Notes under the pieces: model-generated
The model's database searches: none
What the model was told of the DNA's origin: nothing
Seen by the model: only the letters and a program-made list of their open reading frames with translations
Assembly: GCF_027943255.1 (NCBI RefSeq)
Contig: NC_072897.1
Location: 63,388,406 to 63,452,405 of the forward strand
Length of the DNA stretch: 64,000 bases
DNA from: Anastrepha obliqua
Taxonomy: Eukaryota; Arthropoda; Insecta; Diptera; Tephritidae
Reading direction: 5' to 3'
Made by a program: the position numbers and the translations under genes
Shown: positions 11,100 through 22,243 of the stretch, in pieces
How positions within the stretch are numbered: the first letter of the stretch is position 1
How the letters are laid out: every line of letters begins with the position of its first letter

Positions 11100-12675
11100 G
11101 TATGAAGCAACGGAACCTGTCTCATTCACAGAAGAAGAACTTATGGATGCTGCAAAAGCAATGAATTGCAATAAAGTGCCAGGACCTGATGGCGTAGTTG
11201 CAGAAATATTGAAACTGTTGGCAATCGAACGCCCTCTTTTGCTGCTAAACATGTGCAACGCATGCCTAAAAGAAGGAATTTTTCCAGAAATATGGAAAAA
11301 CAAAAACTAGTACTAATCAGTAAGAGAAAGGGAGACCCAACATTAGCGTCCGCTTATAGACCGTTATGTATGCTGGATAGAGCAAGAAAACTATTTGAGA
11401 AACTGATAAAGAATAGGCTTAGTGAAGCCGTAGAGAACAGCGGCGGCCTCTCTGACAGGCAGCATGCTTTTAGAAGTGGCAGATCTACCTTAGGAGCCAT
11501 CCAAGATGTAATAGCTAGCGTAGACATGCCGCGGCAGGTAATCGATACTCCAAACGCTTAGTATTACCAGCCACACTGGATATTAGAAATGCTTTCAACA
11601 GTTTAAGTTGGGACGACGTAATTCAAACCTTAAATGTAAAATTCAAGATCTCGAATAATCTATTGAAGATTATTCGTAGCTATCTCAGCAATCGCGTGCT
11701 CTTATACGAAACGCAAGAAGGGTGTAAGACTAAACAAATAACAGCAGGTGCGGCCCAAGGATCAATGCTCGGACCTGAACTTTGGAATATAAGCTACAAT
11801 GAAATCCTTCGAATAGAGATGCCTGAGGATGTGCATTTAGTGGTATACGCAGACGACATTGCAGCTGTAATAATCATCCGATACACTGACGAAGCCAAAA
11901 GAAAGTTAAATCAGGTGATGATCCGATTTCAGACATTGCTAGAAGAGCATGGATTAAAGCTGGCCACAGAGAAAACAGAGCTTATCCTTCTAACGAACAG
12001 ACGTATCCCATTAGAAGTAGACATTCAAGTACTTGATGCCACTTTATCGACAAAAAAAGTGGTCAAGTACCTAGGAATGCAATTAGACACAAGGCTAACT
12101 TACTGGGCGCACATAAACCATGCTCCCACAAGAGCTGCCAAAGTAAGCGGCATGTTAAGTAAGCTCTTGGCAAACCTTGGAGGTCCAACGCAGAACAAGC
12201 GAAAACTTTTAATGGACACGACACAAGGCTGCAATCTGTGCAACGCACTCTCAGAGTGGTTTCGTCATACAGAACAGTATCTGAAGCAGCGGTGTTAGTT
12301 ATCAGCGGAACCATCCCTATAGATATTCATGCACAAGAGCGCAAACGGAGATGGGAGCCAAAAAACACAGGAATCCCAGTACCACGCTTCTCCGATATTA
12401 AAGTTCAAACGCTCACACTTTGGTACGGTATGGTAGATGGACAGCGAGACTAATACCCGATCTAAAAAAGTAGGTAGAAAGAAAGTACGGTGAGGTTAAC
12501 TTTTAATAGGGTAATACTGAGTATGATGATGTGGAGCACACCTTCTTTACGTGGAACGTAGAGAGAATAGGCCTGCAACTAGCTATTGGTGTATTTACAC
12601 CTGAAAAAATTATCGAGGATATTATCCGAAAAAAGAAGCGCGAAATGGAAAGTTATGCTGAAGAGCATTGTGCAT
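11100..12675 (+). pseudogene. R1-type LINE ORF2, reverse transcriptase and C-terminal region
   Basis: RT blocks are clear: CNKVPGPDGVVAEILK near 11170, SAYRPLCMLDRARKLFEKL near 11350, HAFRSGRSTLGAIQDVI near 11465, LDIRNAFNSLSWDDV near 11575, GAAQGSMLGPELWN near 11750 and YADDIAA at about 11848. After the RT come the YRTVSEAAVLVISG block (about 12260-12305) and a DVEHTFF motif near 12535 that corresponds to the C-terminal CCHC region. Shifts occur near 11255, 11555 and 12230. The YADD is intact, but the frame breaks make the product non-functional. Confidence 0.8.
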
Positions 12676-12904
12676 AGGTTTCTCAAAACAGGCGACCCTG
12701 GACGCAGGGTGAGTAAGTGTCCTTCTTAGGACGCCGTCTTGGCCCTCTACCTCGAAGCAATGCGGAAGCAGTCCCGGGGTGGAGGGAAAAATTCAAGAGA
12801 AGAGGAGGGATATGTTTAGTGGAATCACCACACACGTAGTAGCGACGGTTACTATATGGTGTGAAGGCATTTTTAACCCAACCTCACCGCCAAAAAAAAA
12901 AAAT

Positions 12905-13190
12905 TATGTAACCCTATTTGGCTGATCGGAATTCTTCCCAACCTTTTATTCACCACATTTTTGAACTTTTTCAATTAGTTCTTAGTGGATTTCGATACGG
13001 TAAGGGAGTATCCACCCTCAGATCCAGCTCGTAAAGGATAAAGCTGTGATCCGAGAAAGAATTTTGGTTGGAAACCCTGCCTAACCGATATACTATTTAC
13101 ATAATAATTGAGGAAATATTAACTATTCCCCTTTATTAAATTTGCGATAGTAATCCACTTCATTTCAACAGTACTGAAAAACTGTATACG
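12905..13190. other. No recognisable feature
   Basis: AT-rich sequence between the LINE tail and the gypsy-type LTR. I see no coding signal, RNA gene or repeat here. Confidence 0.5.
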
Positions 13191-13194
13191 TATA

Positions 13195-13810
13195 TGATAC
13201 TACACTGAAGTACGTGAATGTCAAACCTGCTTGTCACAACGTACAAAACTTTGTATAATTGCATCTTTGTACCATGATCACCGCTCGCTTCTTAAGGCTA
13301 CATCATACATACCAAGATCTAAGTTAAATTAAGTAATAAAGAGGTGATATTTACGTATATTCGAATTTCGATTATTTTGTGGCGATATATTGGTTACGTA
13401 TATTCTAATTTCGATTTTCGATTCGGCATGTCTCTCACTCATGCCGACGAGTTCGGCCATTTTGAATGTTCAGTTAATTGTTGACAGCTGCTTTGCTTCC
13501 ACGTGTTTCGGCTCGTCTTCGATTTTTACCTATTCAAAAAGATGGATCAAAGAACCTGTATCAAATTTTGTGAGAAAAACGAAGTTAAGTGCGCGGATGC
13601 ATTCCGAATGGGATGCATTCCGAATGAAGGGTGGTAAACCTACCCGAAAGGCAGCCCCGGCGAACGAGGATATAGAGTAGTCGCGACCAGTCGTGTGCGC
13701 CAACGAGATTTTTTCCAACAAATTAAAACAAATTGTGACAGCTAATTTCAATTTCTATTTAATAGAGCTTATTAATTTAAACAGAAAGAAGGACTGTCTT
13801 CTTTCTTACA
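13195..13810 (+). repeat. 5' LTR of a gypsy-type element
   Basis: The right end, from about 13705 to 13810, recurs around 18440-18529 and 22666-22713, where it is split by a transposon; both end in CTTACA. The left edge is proposed from TG at 13195 following TATA (13191-13194), because TATA also follows the 3' LTR at 22714-22717. TG...CA ends and a 4-bp TATA duplication suit gypsy-type elements. The left boundary is an inference because the 3' copy has lost that part. Confidence 0.5.
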
Positions 13811-14228
13811 TGGTGGCTGATCGGTCGAACGTATGGTCAATGTAGAAAGCGAAAGCATGTGCGTGATGTAAAGAAAATCGAATAACTGAGCACATTCTAA
13901 TTTTTTTTTATATGGAAATGTGGTGAGGCAAGTTGAACAGTTGGAGAAAGTTTGAACAGTAAGATAAAAGTTGAACGGTTGAATAAGGCATAAATTTATC
14001 AGTGGAGAGTCAATCCTTAAGCTAAAGACAAAAGTTGAACAATAAAAATGTCGAAGAAAAAAGAAAAAAAAAAACAATACCAGTCTAACGGTTAGACGCG
14101 ATAGAAGTGAAACCTTCCGTAAAACAAACTGAGAGAGAATGAGGCGAAAGCAGCATTAGGAGCGGGATAATTATAGGTTCATTATAATATTGCTATAAAG
14201 TTCATATTTTATTTTCTTCATTTTATTA

Positions 14229-14742
14229 TTATTCATCCTCAATGTTTTCAATTTCAACAAATGATACGAGTGGCTTATGATAGCCGATGTTGTCAACATA
14301 TCTTTGAAATACCGCGTCAATGGTTGTTTTTGATCGTGTTGTCGATTCAGTGCGATTGTTACACATTTTTAAATTGAATGTTGTATTGAGAACGTCAATT
14401 AAAGGAACCGCTGTGTCTAAAGCAAAATTTACGTTAAAATCGCCACTTAAAATCATTGGAACTTTATTGTAATCTTTTCTAAGTATCCGCGATACTTCTG
14501 GTGTATACTTTATTAAATTTTCGTGAATGAATTCCGTGATGCTATTTATTGATTGATTCGGTGAAATATAAATTGCCACAATTAAAACTGTGTTTCCATT
14601 GCTCAATCTGGTTTCGCATGCACATATTTCTCCCACTTTAGAGAGCTGAACAGACAGTGATTCTAGTTGCTGTGCATTCAGATCTATCTGTGGAGTTACA
14701 ATACGAGCACCGTCATTTTGTTTCTGGTACATTGCAACACCG
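14229..14742 (-). pseudogene. Endonuclease/exonuclease/phosphatase-like ORF
   Basis: The 167-codon open frame starts at 14732. It holds VLIVAIYISP, PMILSGDFNVNF (GDFN-type motif) and a TTIDAVFQRYVDNI segment followed by YHKPLVSF, where the last part occupies the place of the usual SDH motif. I recall similar proteins being common in insect genomes next to PIF1/Helitron helicases, but I cannot prove that link here. It has no RT attached. The first Met is close to an upstream stretch (AGGVAMYQKQNDG), so the 5' part is missing or in another exon. It may be a mobile-element nuclease or a domesticated relative. Confidence 0.5.
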
Positions 14743-15044
14743 CCTGCAATTGCGGTAAAAATTTAAAAATGAAAATATTTACGAATATAAAAATACGGAC
14801 GCAATACAGCACACGCGGTTGCTATTATGAGCGTCGTAACGCGTATAATACACAGACGTACTAACATACACGCAAACATTCGTAGGACGCTTGGTTTGAA
14901 TTTTTTATACATATGTATGTATGCTATACTATGGCCTAGCCTATGTACGTACATACATATTTGTGTTCTGAACTTCCAGCAAAACAATGCTTATTAATAT
15001 ACACATATGCATCTACATAGAACCGCACACACAGGCCACTCACT

Positions 15045-15479
15045 TTATTCCTGTAAATGCGTATGTCGTCCAAAGCTAAAATTCTATGCCTAGCGACTAC
15101 AAGAACAAAATGCATTAATAGGCGCAGGCGTAGCGGCCATCATCCTAGTTGCGATAGCGCTGAACAGTCGCGGCGGCGCCGAACAGTTTCAACTATTGTA
15201 CTGTGCAACAAAAACTCATCATCAAAAAATTGATTTATAAATTCGAGCTCATAGTTCTAAGAGCAAGTACTTTCATTCATAAAACGAGCCGCCCATATGC
15301 TAATTTTCTCGACAATTCGAAAATAGTCAATATTGGAATATTTCGCGTAGAATTATTTGCCAATATTCAATTTTTGTCAAGTCGAGTGCCCGCGGCTCCG
15401 TAAATATGTTTGCACCCATATATGTATGTAAATATATGTTTCTAAATGCTCGACAACCGCAGCTGCCTGTTCAAGGTTA
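15045..15479. repeat. Dispersed repeat R, copy 1 (inverted relative of 56333-57420)
   Basis: From TGTCGTCCAAAGCTAAAAT near 15064 to CTCGACAACCGC near 15460 this stretch matches the reverse complement of 57420-57085 and then 56379-56340. Copy 1 lacks the 0.7-kb TIR element found in copy 2 and so supplies its empty target site (TAA at 15443-15445). The family is non-coding and I cannot classify it. Confidence 0.75.
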
Positions 15480-15487
15480 CTGTACAT

Positions 15488-15920
15488 TAGGCCGGGTCGA
15501 TTTGTGGGAAGGCAAAAAAAATCGCCCATTGCTCTGTGAAAATCATATTCTAGGGATCAGAATAAGAAATTTTGCCGAAGCAACCATACCTCTAAAACTA
15601 TTTCTGATGTCCCCCAATATGGGTCGAACTTTTTTAGTTTCTTTTCTATAACTCACATTCATTCATTTACATATGTTCTGACTAAATAAATTTCTTAAGA
15701 AAAAAATAGATAATATTAAATATAAATAAATAAAAATAAAGAAAAAACATAGCCATTTAGCTGATATTTTCATGTAAAGGCCAAAAATGGTGATATTTTG
15801 AAATTGGGGGACATAAGAATTCGTTTTAGAGGTATGGTTCCTTCGGCAAAGTTTCTTATTTTGATCCCTAGAATACAATTTTCATAGAGCAATGAGCGAT
15901 TTTTAAATCGACCCGCCCTA
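15488..15920. mobile_element. Fold-back MITE, hAT-like (8-bp target duplication)
   Basis: The ends TAGGCCGGGTCGATTT and its near-inverse AAATCGACCCGCCCTA are flanked by a perfect 8-bp duplication, CTGTACAT (15480-15487 and 15921-15928). The duplication fits the hAT pattern nTnnnnAn. The inverted arms run about 130 bases, including CATTGCTCTRTGAAAAT and GTCCCCCAAT, with a short AT-rich centre. No coding capacity. I recall abundant relatives of this sequence in fruit-fly genomes. Confidence 0.85.
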
Positions 15921-15928
15921 CTGTACAT

Positions 15929-16240
15929 GCAATGCTGTGCCTATGAATGTGCGCTGTGCCTATGAATGCGCGCTGGATTTCTTGAGAAATTTTACCGTAT
16001 GTTTTGCTGTGGCGAGGCATATATGTACATACACACAACATATATACATATATCCGCATATATAATTACATACATATATAAATTCACAAATTTAAATTTG
16101 CTTATGCCATCCTTCTGTGTGCCTGGTAATGAAGCATTTTCTATACATACATATATATACGTATATCTTTTTTCTTCTTCTTTTTGGTGTCGCTTTTTCG
16201 TTTCATCGAGTCTCAAATCACTCCCAACGATTCTAAAGAA
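15929..16240. repeat. Microsatellite-rich leader segment
   Basis: It contains a 19-base near-perfect duplicate (GCTGTGCCTATGAATGTGC, then the same with a C) at about 15933-15970, followed by runs of CATATATACATA. No gene is visible. Confidence 0.6.
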
Positions 16241-16299
16241 GTTTTCACTTCAAAAAGTGGCAAAACAAATAGTCCAATATATAGAAGTTGATGAAATGC

Positions 16300-17030
16300 A
16301 AATGCTAGAAAGAGCAGCAAGTACCCGCAAAGGACAAAGTGCCAGAGTATGATGGCAAATTCAATTCAATTCCTATCAGAAATTGGCTAAAAATTTTTAA
16401 GGAGAACGTAGACGCATACGAATTGACCGAAAAGCAAAAAATACATATGTAAACGCGAGAAATAAAATGACAGGGACGAAAAAATTAGTCCTTGAAACAA
16501 TAAGCGTTGCAAACTAAGAAAATCTATGCAAAGCGTTAGCTGAAAAATTTGACGAGGAACTCGGCAGCATTGACGTTGATCAGAAGCTCAATAAAAGGCA
16601 TAAAATAGAGTGAGTTTTCACCAATATGTACTCGAAATGCGAAAGCTGGGAGCATTTGGTTCAATTAAAGAGCAAGTAGTGATACGCTACATTGTCAATG
16701 AATTAAGAATGTGCGATGATTTGAAGTACCCTTTGTACAGCGCAATTACATACAAAAAATTGGAAGATGTATACGATTTATTGCAACAGATGAGCACAAA
16801 TAGATAGCACTACTCAGATGCAGAGTAGAACGAGAGAAATACGCAGAAGTATAACGATTTCAATAATAACACGCGCAGGCAACATTATTTCAACTGTGGT
16901 TAGAAGGCGCACGCACAAGCACAATACAAAGCAGAAACAAAATGCTTCAAATGTAACGGCAATGATCACAACGCAACAAACTTTGCAAAACAGAATCAGC
17001 TGTTTAGCGTAATTAGAAATGACAAACGAA
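16300..17030 (+). pseudogene. Gypsy-type gag remnant
   Basis: Broken frames give KVPEYDGKFNSIPIRNWLK near 16335, a KLVLETISVANYEN-like block near 16480 and, in the 16610-16807 ORF, SFHQYVLEMRKLGAFGS and IRYIVNELRM. This is the capsid-like region of gypsy-type gag, which packages element RNA. Stops near 16450, 16520 and 16600 and loss of the zinc-knuckle region show decay. Confidence 0.65.
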
Positions 17031-17279
17031 GTAAGCAGATGCTGATTGGAAACAAAACCTGCTCTCATGCGAGAATGTTTCTACAAAAAACATTTCAGCA
17101 ACATTGTTCTCTTTAGGTAACACTTTAGGAAACATTTTCACAAGAGTGAAAGGCGCGCTTATAATAGTTGGCCACGTGCAGACAGAGCACACATTACTCG
17201 TGGTTTCAGATGCAGACATTAATTTTGAGGTTATGATTTTATTCAGAAATTTCAACTAGAATTTAATGCGAATGGTTAT

Positions 17280-18440
17280 TTTTTCACTAAGGCTGAAGAG
17301 AAATATATTTGGTTATACAACGTTGTTGAAGGTAAACTTGACATAGATGCATTAAAAACAAGAAATTATGAAATTGATTCTAAGCTACAAACCTATGAAG
17401 ATGCCGACTCAGCATCCTATCCAGTGCAAAGTAATTCCGAAAGGGAAACACATCGCTTTTAATGAAACTCCAACTCGATTCTTGGTTATGGAACTAAATA
17501 GCTGCTGGAAAGAGACAAATGGACGAGTGGTTGCAGCAGGGCGTGATTCGTAAATCTTCATCAAACGTTGCAAGTACAGTAGTATTGGCACAGAAAAAAG
17601 ATGGAAGTTACCGAGTGTGCATCGATTATCGTAAATTTAATGCGGCCGTGCTAAAAGATCATTTTCCGGTACCAATAATCGAAAAATGCAAAATATGCAA
17701 GCCCCAATATTTTTTCGGTGATGGATCTTAGAAGCGAATTTTTCCACGTTCCCGTGCAGCCACAAATATACTGCGTGTGTAACCAAGGAGGGTTTGTGAG
17801 AACTTAAGCTCCATTTGGGTTTTGTAATTCACCTGCGATTTTTGCGAGATATGCAACATACATTTTTCAAGAGTTCATAAGCTATGGCACTATGGGAATG
17901 TATGTGGAGGATATTGTGGTTTTCGGACAGGCAGCAGACGAATGTTTATAGAAGGTAAATATGATGTTACAGAAACCTGAAAATTATGGTCATGAAGTTA
18001 AATGGACAAAATGTAAATTTTTAAAAGATAACATAAGTTTTCTGGAGTATGAAGTGGAAATTGCAATATCTGGTCTGGGGTAGATAAAACCAAAGCTGTC
18101 AAAAATTTTCCAGTGCCGGAAAAATTAAAACAATTGCTAAACCCTTGACATAGTTATTAAAAAAAGATGCCGAATTTAAAATCGATAAAGGCAATTGTCC
18201 GTATACACGTCGGCAATCTGGGTATTTTGGATGCAACTTCTAAAAATTATAAGTATGTTTTCGCTAGAGTTGATGGCTTTTCCATATTTGTTTGGCTGTT
18301 TACAACAAAGTCCACGGATGCTAACGAAGTTCTTAAGCATATGGAATCATGGGTTGAGTTTTTGGCAATCCACAGCGAGTTGTTAGCGACAAGCAGCCAG
18401 CGTTCGTCTCAAATATATTTAAAGATTTTTGCAAAACAAA
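17280..18440 (+). pseudogene. Gypsy-type pol remnant (RT and integrase scraps)
   Basis: Pieces include an RT start with QKKDGSYRVCIDYRKFNAA (17519-17731), an SPAIFARYATYIFQ block near 17840 and a catalytic motif YVEDIVVFG near 17910, where YVDD is usual; the Glu substitution removes a catalytic Asp. A deletion joins the RT thumb region to integrase near 18190. The integrase scrap reads NYKYVFARVDGFSIFVWLF and KSTDANEVLKHMESWVE. RNase H is missing. Several stops are present. Confidence 0.75.
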
Positions 18441-19103
18441 CAACAAATTGAAACAAATTATTAAAACTAATTTCAATTTCTTGATTCATTGATTGATTGA
18501 TATTTGTACAACACGATTTCCTTACTTAACACATTGACTGCCAAGGCACTTTCAGCAAATAAGATGCTCTGGGGCCACAGCATTTTTTTTTTAATCTCAT
18601 CAGATACGTCAAAATTGGAATTTAGGGTAGTGCTGGTAATATTTTCTGCTTAGAAACAGGCAGTTTTTAACTAATTAGTATGTCACACACATATGTTCGA
18701 CGTGGCGCCTACCGACTTTTTTTAACTCAGGGCCATGGCGGTCGTGATGTACGGATTCTGTCAACAAAACACAGTCCAAGAATGGTAGAAGAAGCTCAAG
18801 ATAATGGCGAACAAGCATTAGCTTCTGACCTTGACCAACCATCAACCAGGGCGTGAAGTGGTACCGCAAACTGGGTATAGAATATCTGCTTGGACTATCA
18901 GTAGTAAATGCTTTTGTAGTGTACAAGAAAGCTACGAAAAAAAATAATGCACAAATACGATGGTTTAGAGAACAAATTACTTCATCACTTCTAAATTTGC
19001 AGAAGCCAGAAAAACATATGTAGCCAAAATCAGGCAATATTCATATTTTAAAAATAAAACTAAGTGCAAGTAATACAAAATTACGTCGAACATGTACTTT
19101 ACG

Positions 19104-22100
19104 CACTGTTGCCAACTCCAGAAAATCTGAGTCGCTAGGGCCAACATCAAAAGTCGCTAGAAAATCGCTAACTCCATCAGGAGCGGATCCTAAATTTCAT
19201 TCTGAGAGGTGCCCAAGAGGCCAGGTGCGGACTTAAAATTTGTAGATGAATAATAATTAAACCAGTAATACTAACTCTACTGAAATTTGAGGAAAAATGT
19301 AATAAAACTTTTACAAAATTCATTCGGAAGCTGTTAAATAAATAAAGGTGTCTTTTTCATGTCACTTTTCCCCTATTGATAATATATATTTAATTATTTA
19401 ACCAAATTTGTTACTCTAATGTTTTGTAGGAAATATTTTTAAGTACGTTCGTTGTAGTTTGTTTTTATTTGAGGTCGAAGAATTAACAGACGATAATTCC
19501 AGTGAAGAATTAGAAATCTGTTTTGAAGATGTTTTATGGAATGATGAGAGAATGGACTCATCGGACATTAAAGAAGAATAAAGTATTTGTTAACTTACCT
19601 ACCTGCCAATTAAGTGGAATATAGAAAATAAGAAAATTATATATTAGCATAAAATTAAGAAATCATACATAACAAATCTTTTTGTACATCTAATGCCTAA
19701 TGTTTAATTAAGTATATTATTATCATTGTAACGATCAGATAAATTCTTTAAATTCCAATTTCACATCAGATCAAAAAATATGTGTGCTATTCATCTTCAT
19801 CGTCTTCACTTAGTAAATTAAATAATTCTTCAGTCTCATGCTCATCTGATAAAGTTGTAGTTGAAGTAGAGGGTTGAATATCGTCTAAAAACTGATATTG
19901 CTGTTCAACGGGTTTTGTTGTAAAAGAATAACTTTTGTTGGTTCCAATGAGTTGCAGCACTTCCGGCGGTATTTCAAACGATGTACAATCTTTATTTTGT
20001 TTTTTTTACTGATCTCTCAACAGAATTAGTGCATTAATTGTGTTTAACGACATTCTGTTGCGTTGTTTTGTTTTTATAATGTTCATAGAACTGAATACTC
20101 TCTCGACATTTGAATGTGGCAAGGATAGAATAGTGATTGCCAGTTTTGAAATCAAAGAAAAAGTATTCTCTCCTGCGGCATTTTTGTACTGTAAAACTTC
20201 ACTCCAAAATTGAACAGTGTTTGTAGTGTAATTCCACTTAATGAAGTTGATATTATGCCATTCTTGCAGCATACCATCTCTGAAATCGTCATTAAAACCC
20301 AATTCTTTGGCTACATCGGCTATTGCATTATTTTTATTTACTTTTAATGTTTCTTCAACATTTAAAAACGACATTTTTTTCAGAATAGCGACATTACTTG
20401 GTAGTCTTTGTTGAATCTCCTTCATGAGTTTCAGACTAAATTCAATGCATCTCTTCTTCAAATCATTTTTATTTTCTTGCGGCAAACTTGACTGGGACAA
20501 TTTCTGTTCAAATGCAAAGCCAAGGTGGGGACTAGCGTACATACATTCGTTCGGAACTATTGTCGTCAACAAATCAACAGTTGGAAAAACTATGTTTTTT
20601 CCTAGCGATTGCATGAGAAACACAAGAGTGTCGAGTAATTTTATGGGGTCATTGTCTTCACCTTCAAATGCTTTTTGTGCTATTTGTACGTCTTTTAAAG
20701 TATGCTTAAGGTGAAACATGTAAAGTTAACTTAAGTCGTCACAATACATCTGGTACAAAAGATCAGCTGTGTGGCAATTGTCTTGAACTCTTGAAAGTGA
20801 AAAATGTAGCTTTAGTTCTTCCCATTGCTCCAGAATCCTGCGTACAGCTGGTTCAATTGAAATCCAACGAGTTGCACAGACTTTCAAAATTTTTAGCGGC
20901 TGTTTCCCGCACTTTATCGTTTCATAAATTTTTTTATATTCTCCTTGCCTTTTGGGAGAAATCGAAAACCAATTGTAGGTTTCCCGTACAAGAAATTCTA
21001 TGTGTCTGGGTATAGTATTTACTGACGCGTGTGAAGCCGCAAGTTGTAGAGAATGACTTACGCAACGAATCAATACCAAATGTGATAAGCCATATTCTCT
21101 CTTGAGCAGTTCGAAAAGACCATTATTTACTCCGACCATTACAGAGGCATTATCAGTACAAATTCCTACCATATTAGCGATTGCGATTTTAAGATTTTTC
21201 AAAGAATTCACAAGAACAGCAGATAGGTTTTGAGCGTCTGCAGTTTCCACTGAGGCAAGCTTGAGAAATGCTGATCTAATGGTTTGGTTTTTTATACTAT
21301 AGTACCTTATTTCGATTCCTAGTGTTTTTGAAACTGATACATCTGTGGATTCATCTATTAGTACACTGTATTTTATAATGTTAGCACACTTTGTACGATG
21401 TAATTGCATGTTTTTAGCGCTTTCATCAGTGGAAAACAACTTTTTACACAGTACGCCCAAATGATCTACAGTTGAAATGGAGCAATGTTCAGCAATGAAT
21501 AGAGAAAGGGCACCTTCCGCTCTGCTTGATATTCTAACCGTAGTTTTCGGAGCAATTTTTACAGGTAAAATGGTTTGTGTTTTTTTTAATCCAATTTTTG
21601 TTTGTGCTTATTAGATTTTAAATGTTTTTTAACATCACTTAGTTTAACATAAAATTCAGTTACACATATTTGACATCTTGCTTTAGTTGAATCTCCAAAG
21701 ACTGGTTTCAGCCATCCCTTGAATTCAGGCTGTGTTTCCCATACATCTCGATACTTTTGAACGTACTGCTTTTTTTTCAGAGGTAAATCCATATTTTGTA
21801 TTTACTTAAAATGAATTAAAAAGGACGCTAGAGGATAGTAAACAATCAACTGAGCCGATATCAATTCAATTGCTTCACGTACAGAAGATAATAAAATCCG
21901 GGGATTCCCCGACCGCATTGCTCTTATGTGATCAGTGGTAAAAATAATTTGGTTACTCATTACAATTGTGTGAAACAAGGTCAATAATTTATCGACGATA
22001 ACACACCAATAGGTAGTGCGTTATTTTATCTATAGTCAGTAAATTGTTACTGGGTATGGAAGGTAAAGGGCATTCACGGTAATCAAGTTGACAGAAAAGT

Positions 22101-22243
22101 ATCTAAAACGGTTTTGATTTGCTCTTCAAAAGTCGCCAGATAAGTCGCTAAATCATTTTTGTCGTCAAAACTTTTTTTTTGTCGCCAAGACTCAAGCAAA
22201 AGTCGTCACTTCTAGCGACAAAGTCGCTAAATTGGCAACACTG
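19104..22243 (-). mobile_element. hAT transposon, near full length, 8-bp target duplication
   Basis: The ends CACTGTTGCCAA (left) and TTGGCAACACTG (right) are inverted repeats with one mismatch and match the usual hAT form CAGTGTTGCC. They are flanked by a perfect 8-bp duplication, ACTTTACG (19096-19103 and 22244-22251). Subterminal AAGTCGCTA-type repeats occur on both sides (19129-19170 and 22127-22230), a typical place for transposase-binding sites. One transposase gene lies on the minus strand. Confidence 0.95.
19791..21792 (-). pseudogene. hAT transposase (BED-type zinc finger, catalytic core, dimerisation region)
   Basis: Read on the minus strand from 21792: the first 68 codons hold a zinc finger CQIC...HLKSNKH. 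After a shifted, stop-containing stretch (21586-21460) the core runs 21460-20726 with YSVLIDESTDVSVSK, GICTDNASVMVG and CVSHSLQLAAS, a helical region and TRWISIEPAVRRIL. One in-frame TAA (about 20723-20725) separates it from 20719-20006, which ends in the dimerisation block LPHSNVERVFSSMN. After another stop the frame stays open to an acidic tail (SEDDEDE) at about 19791. At least three stops and one frameshift separate it from function. Usual hAT length is 600-700 residues, and the parts sum to about that. Confidence 0.88.

Larger units (their letters stand above)
7905..12904 (+). mobile_element. R1-type LINE, near full length, degraded
   Basis: The element runs from a 520-base leader (about 7905-8425) through ORF1 (8426-9956) and ORF2 (about 9961-12675) to a 3' UTR and an A-rich tail at 12892-12904. 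The gag-like ORF1 with CCHC knuckles, the apurinic-type endonuclease, the RT and the YRTVSEAAVLVISG tail motif together fit the R1 group. Both ORFs are broken, so it cannot be autonomous. No target duplication is evident, partly because the 5' edge abuts another LINE. Confidence 0.8.

Noticed and set aside
15488..15920. Structured non-coding RNA gene from the long hairpin
   Set aside because: The hairpin is explained by terminal inverted repeats with an 8-bp target duplication.
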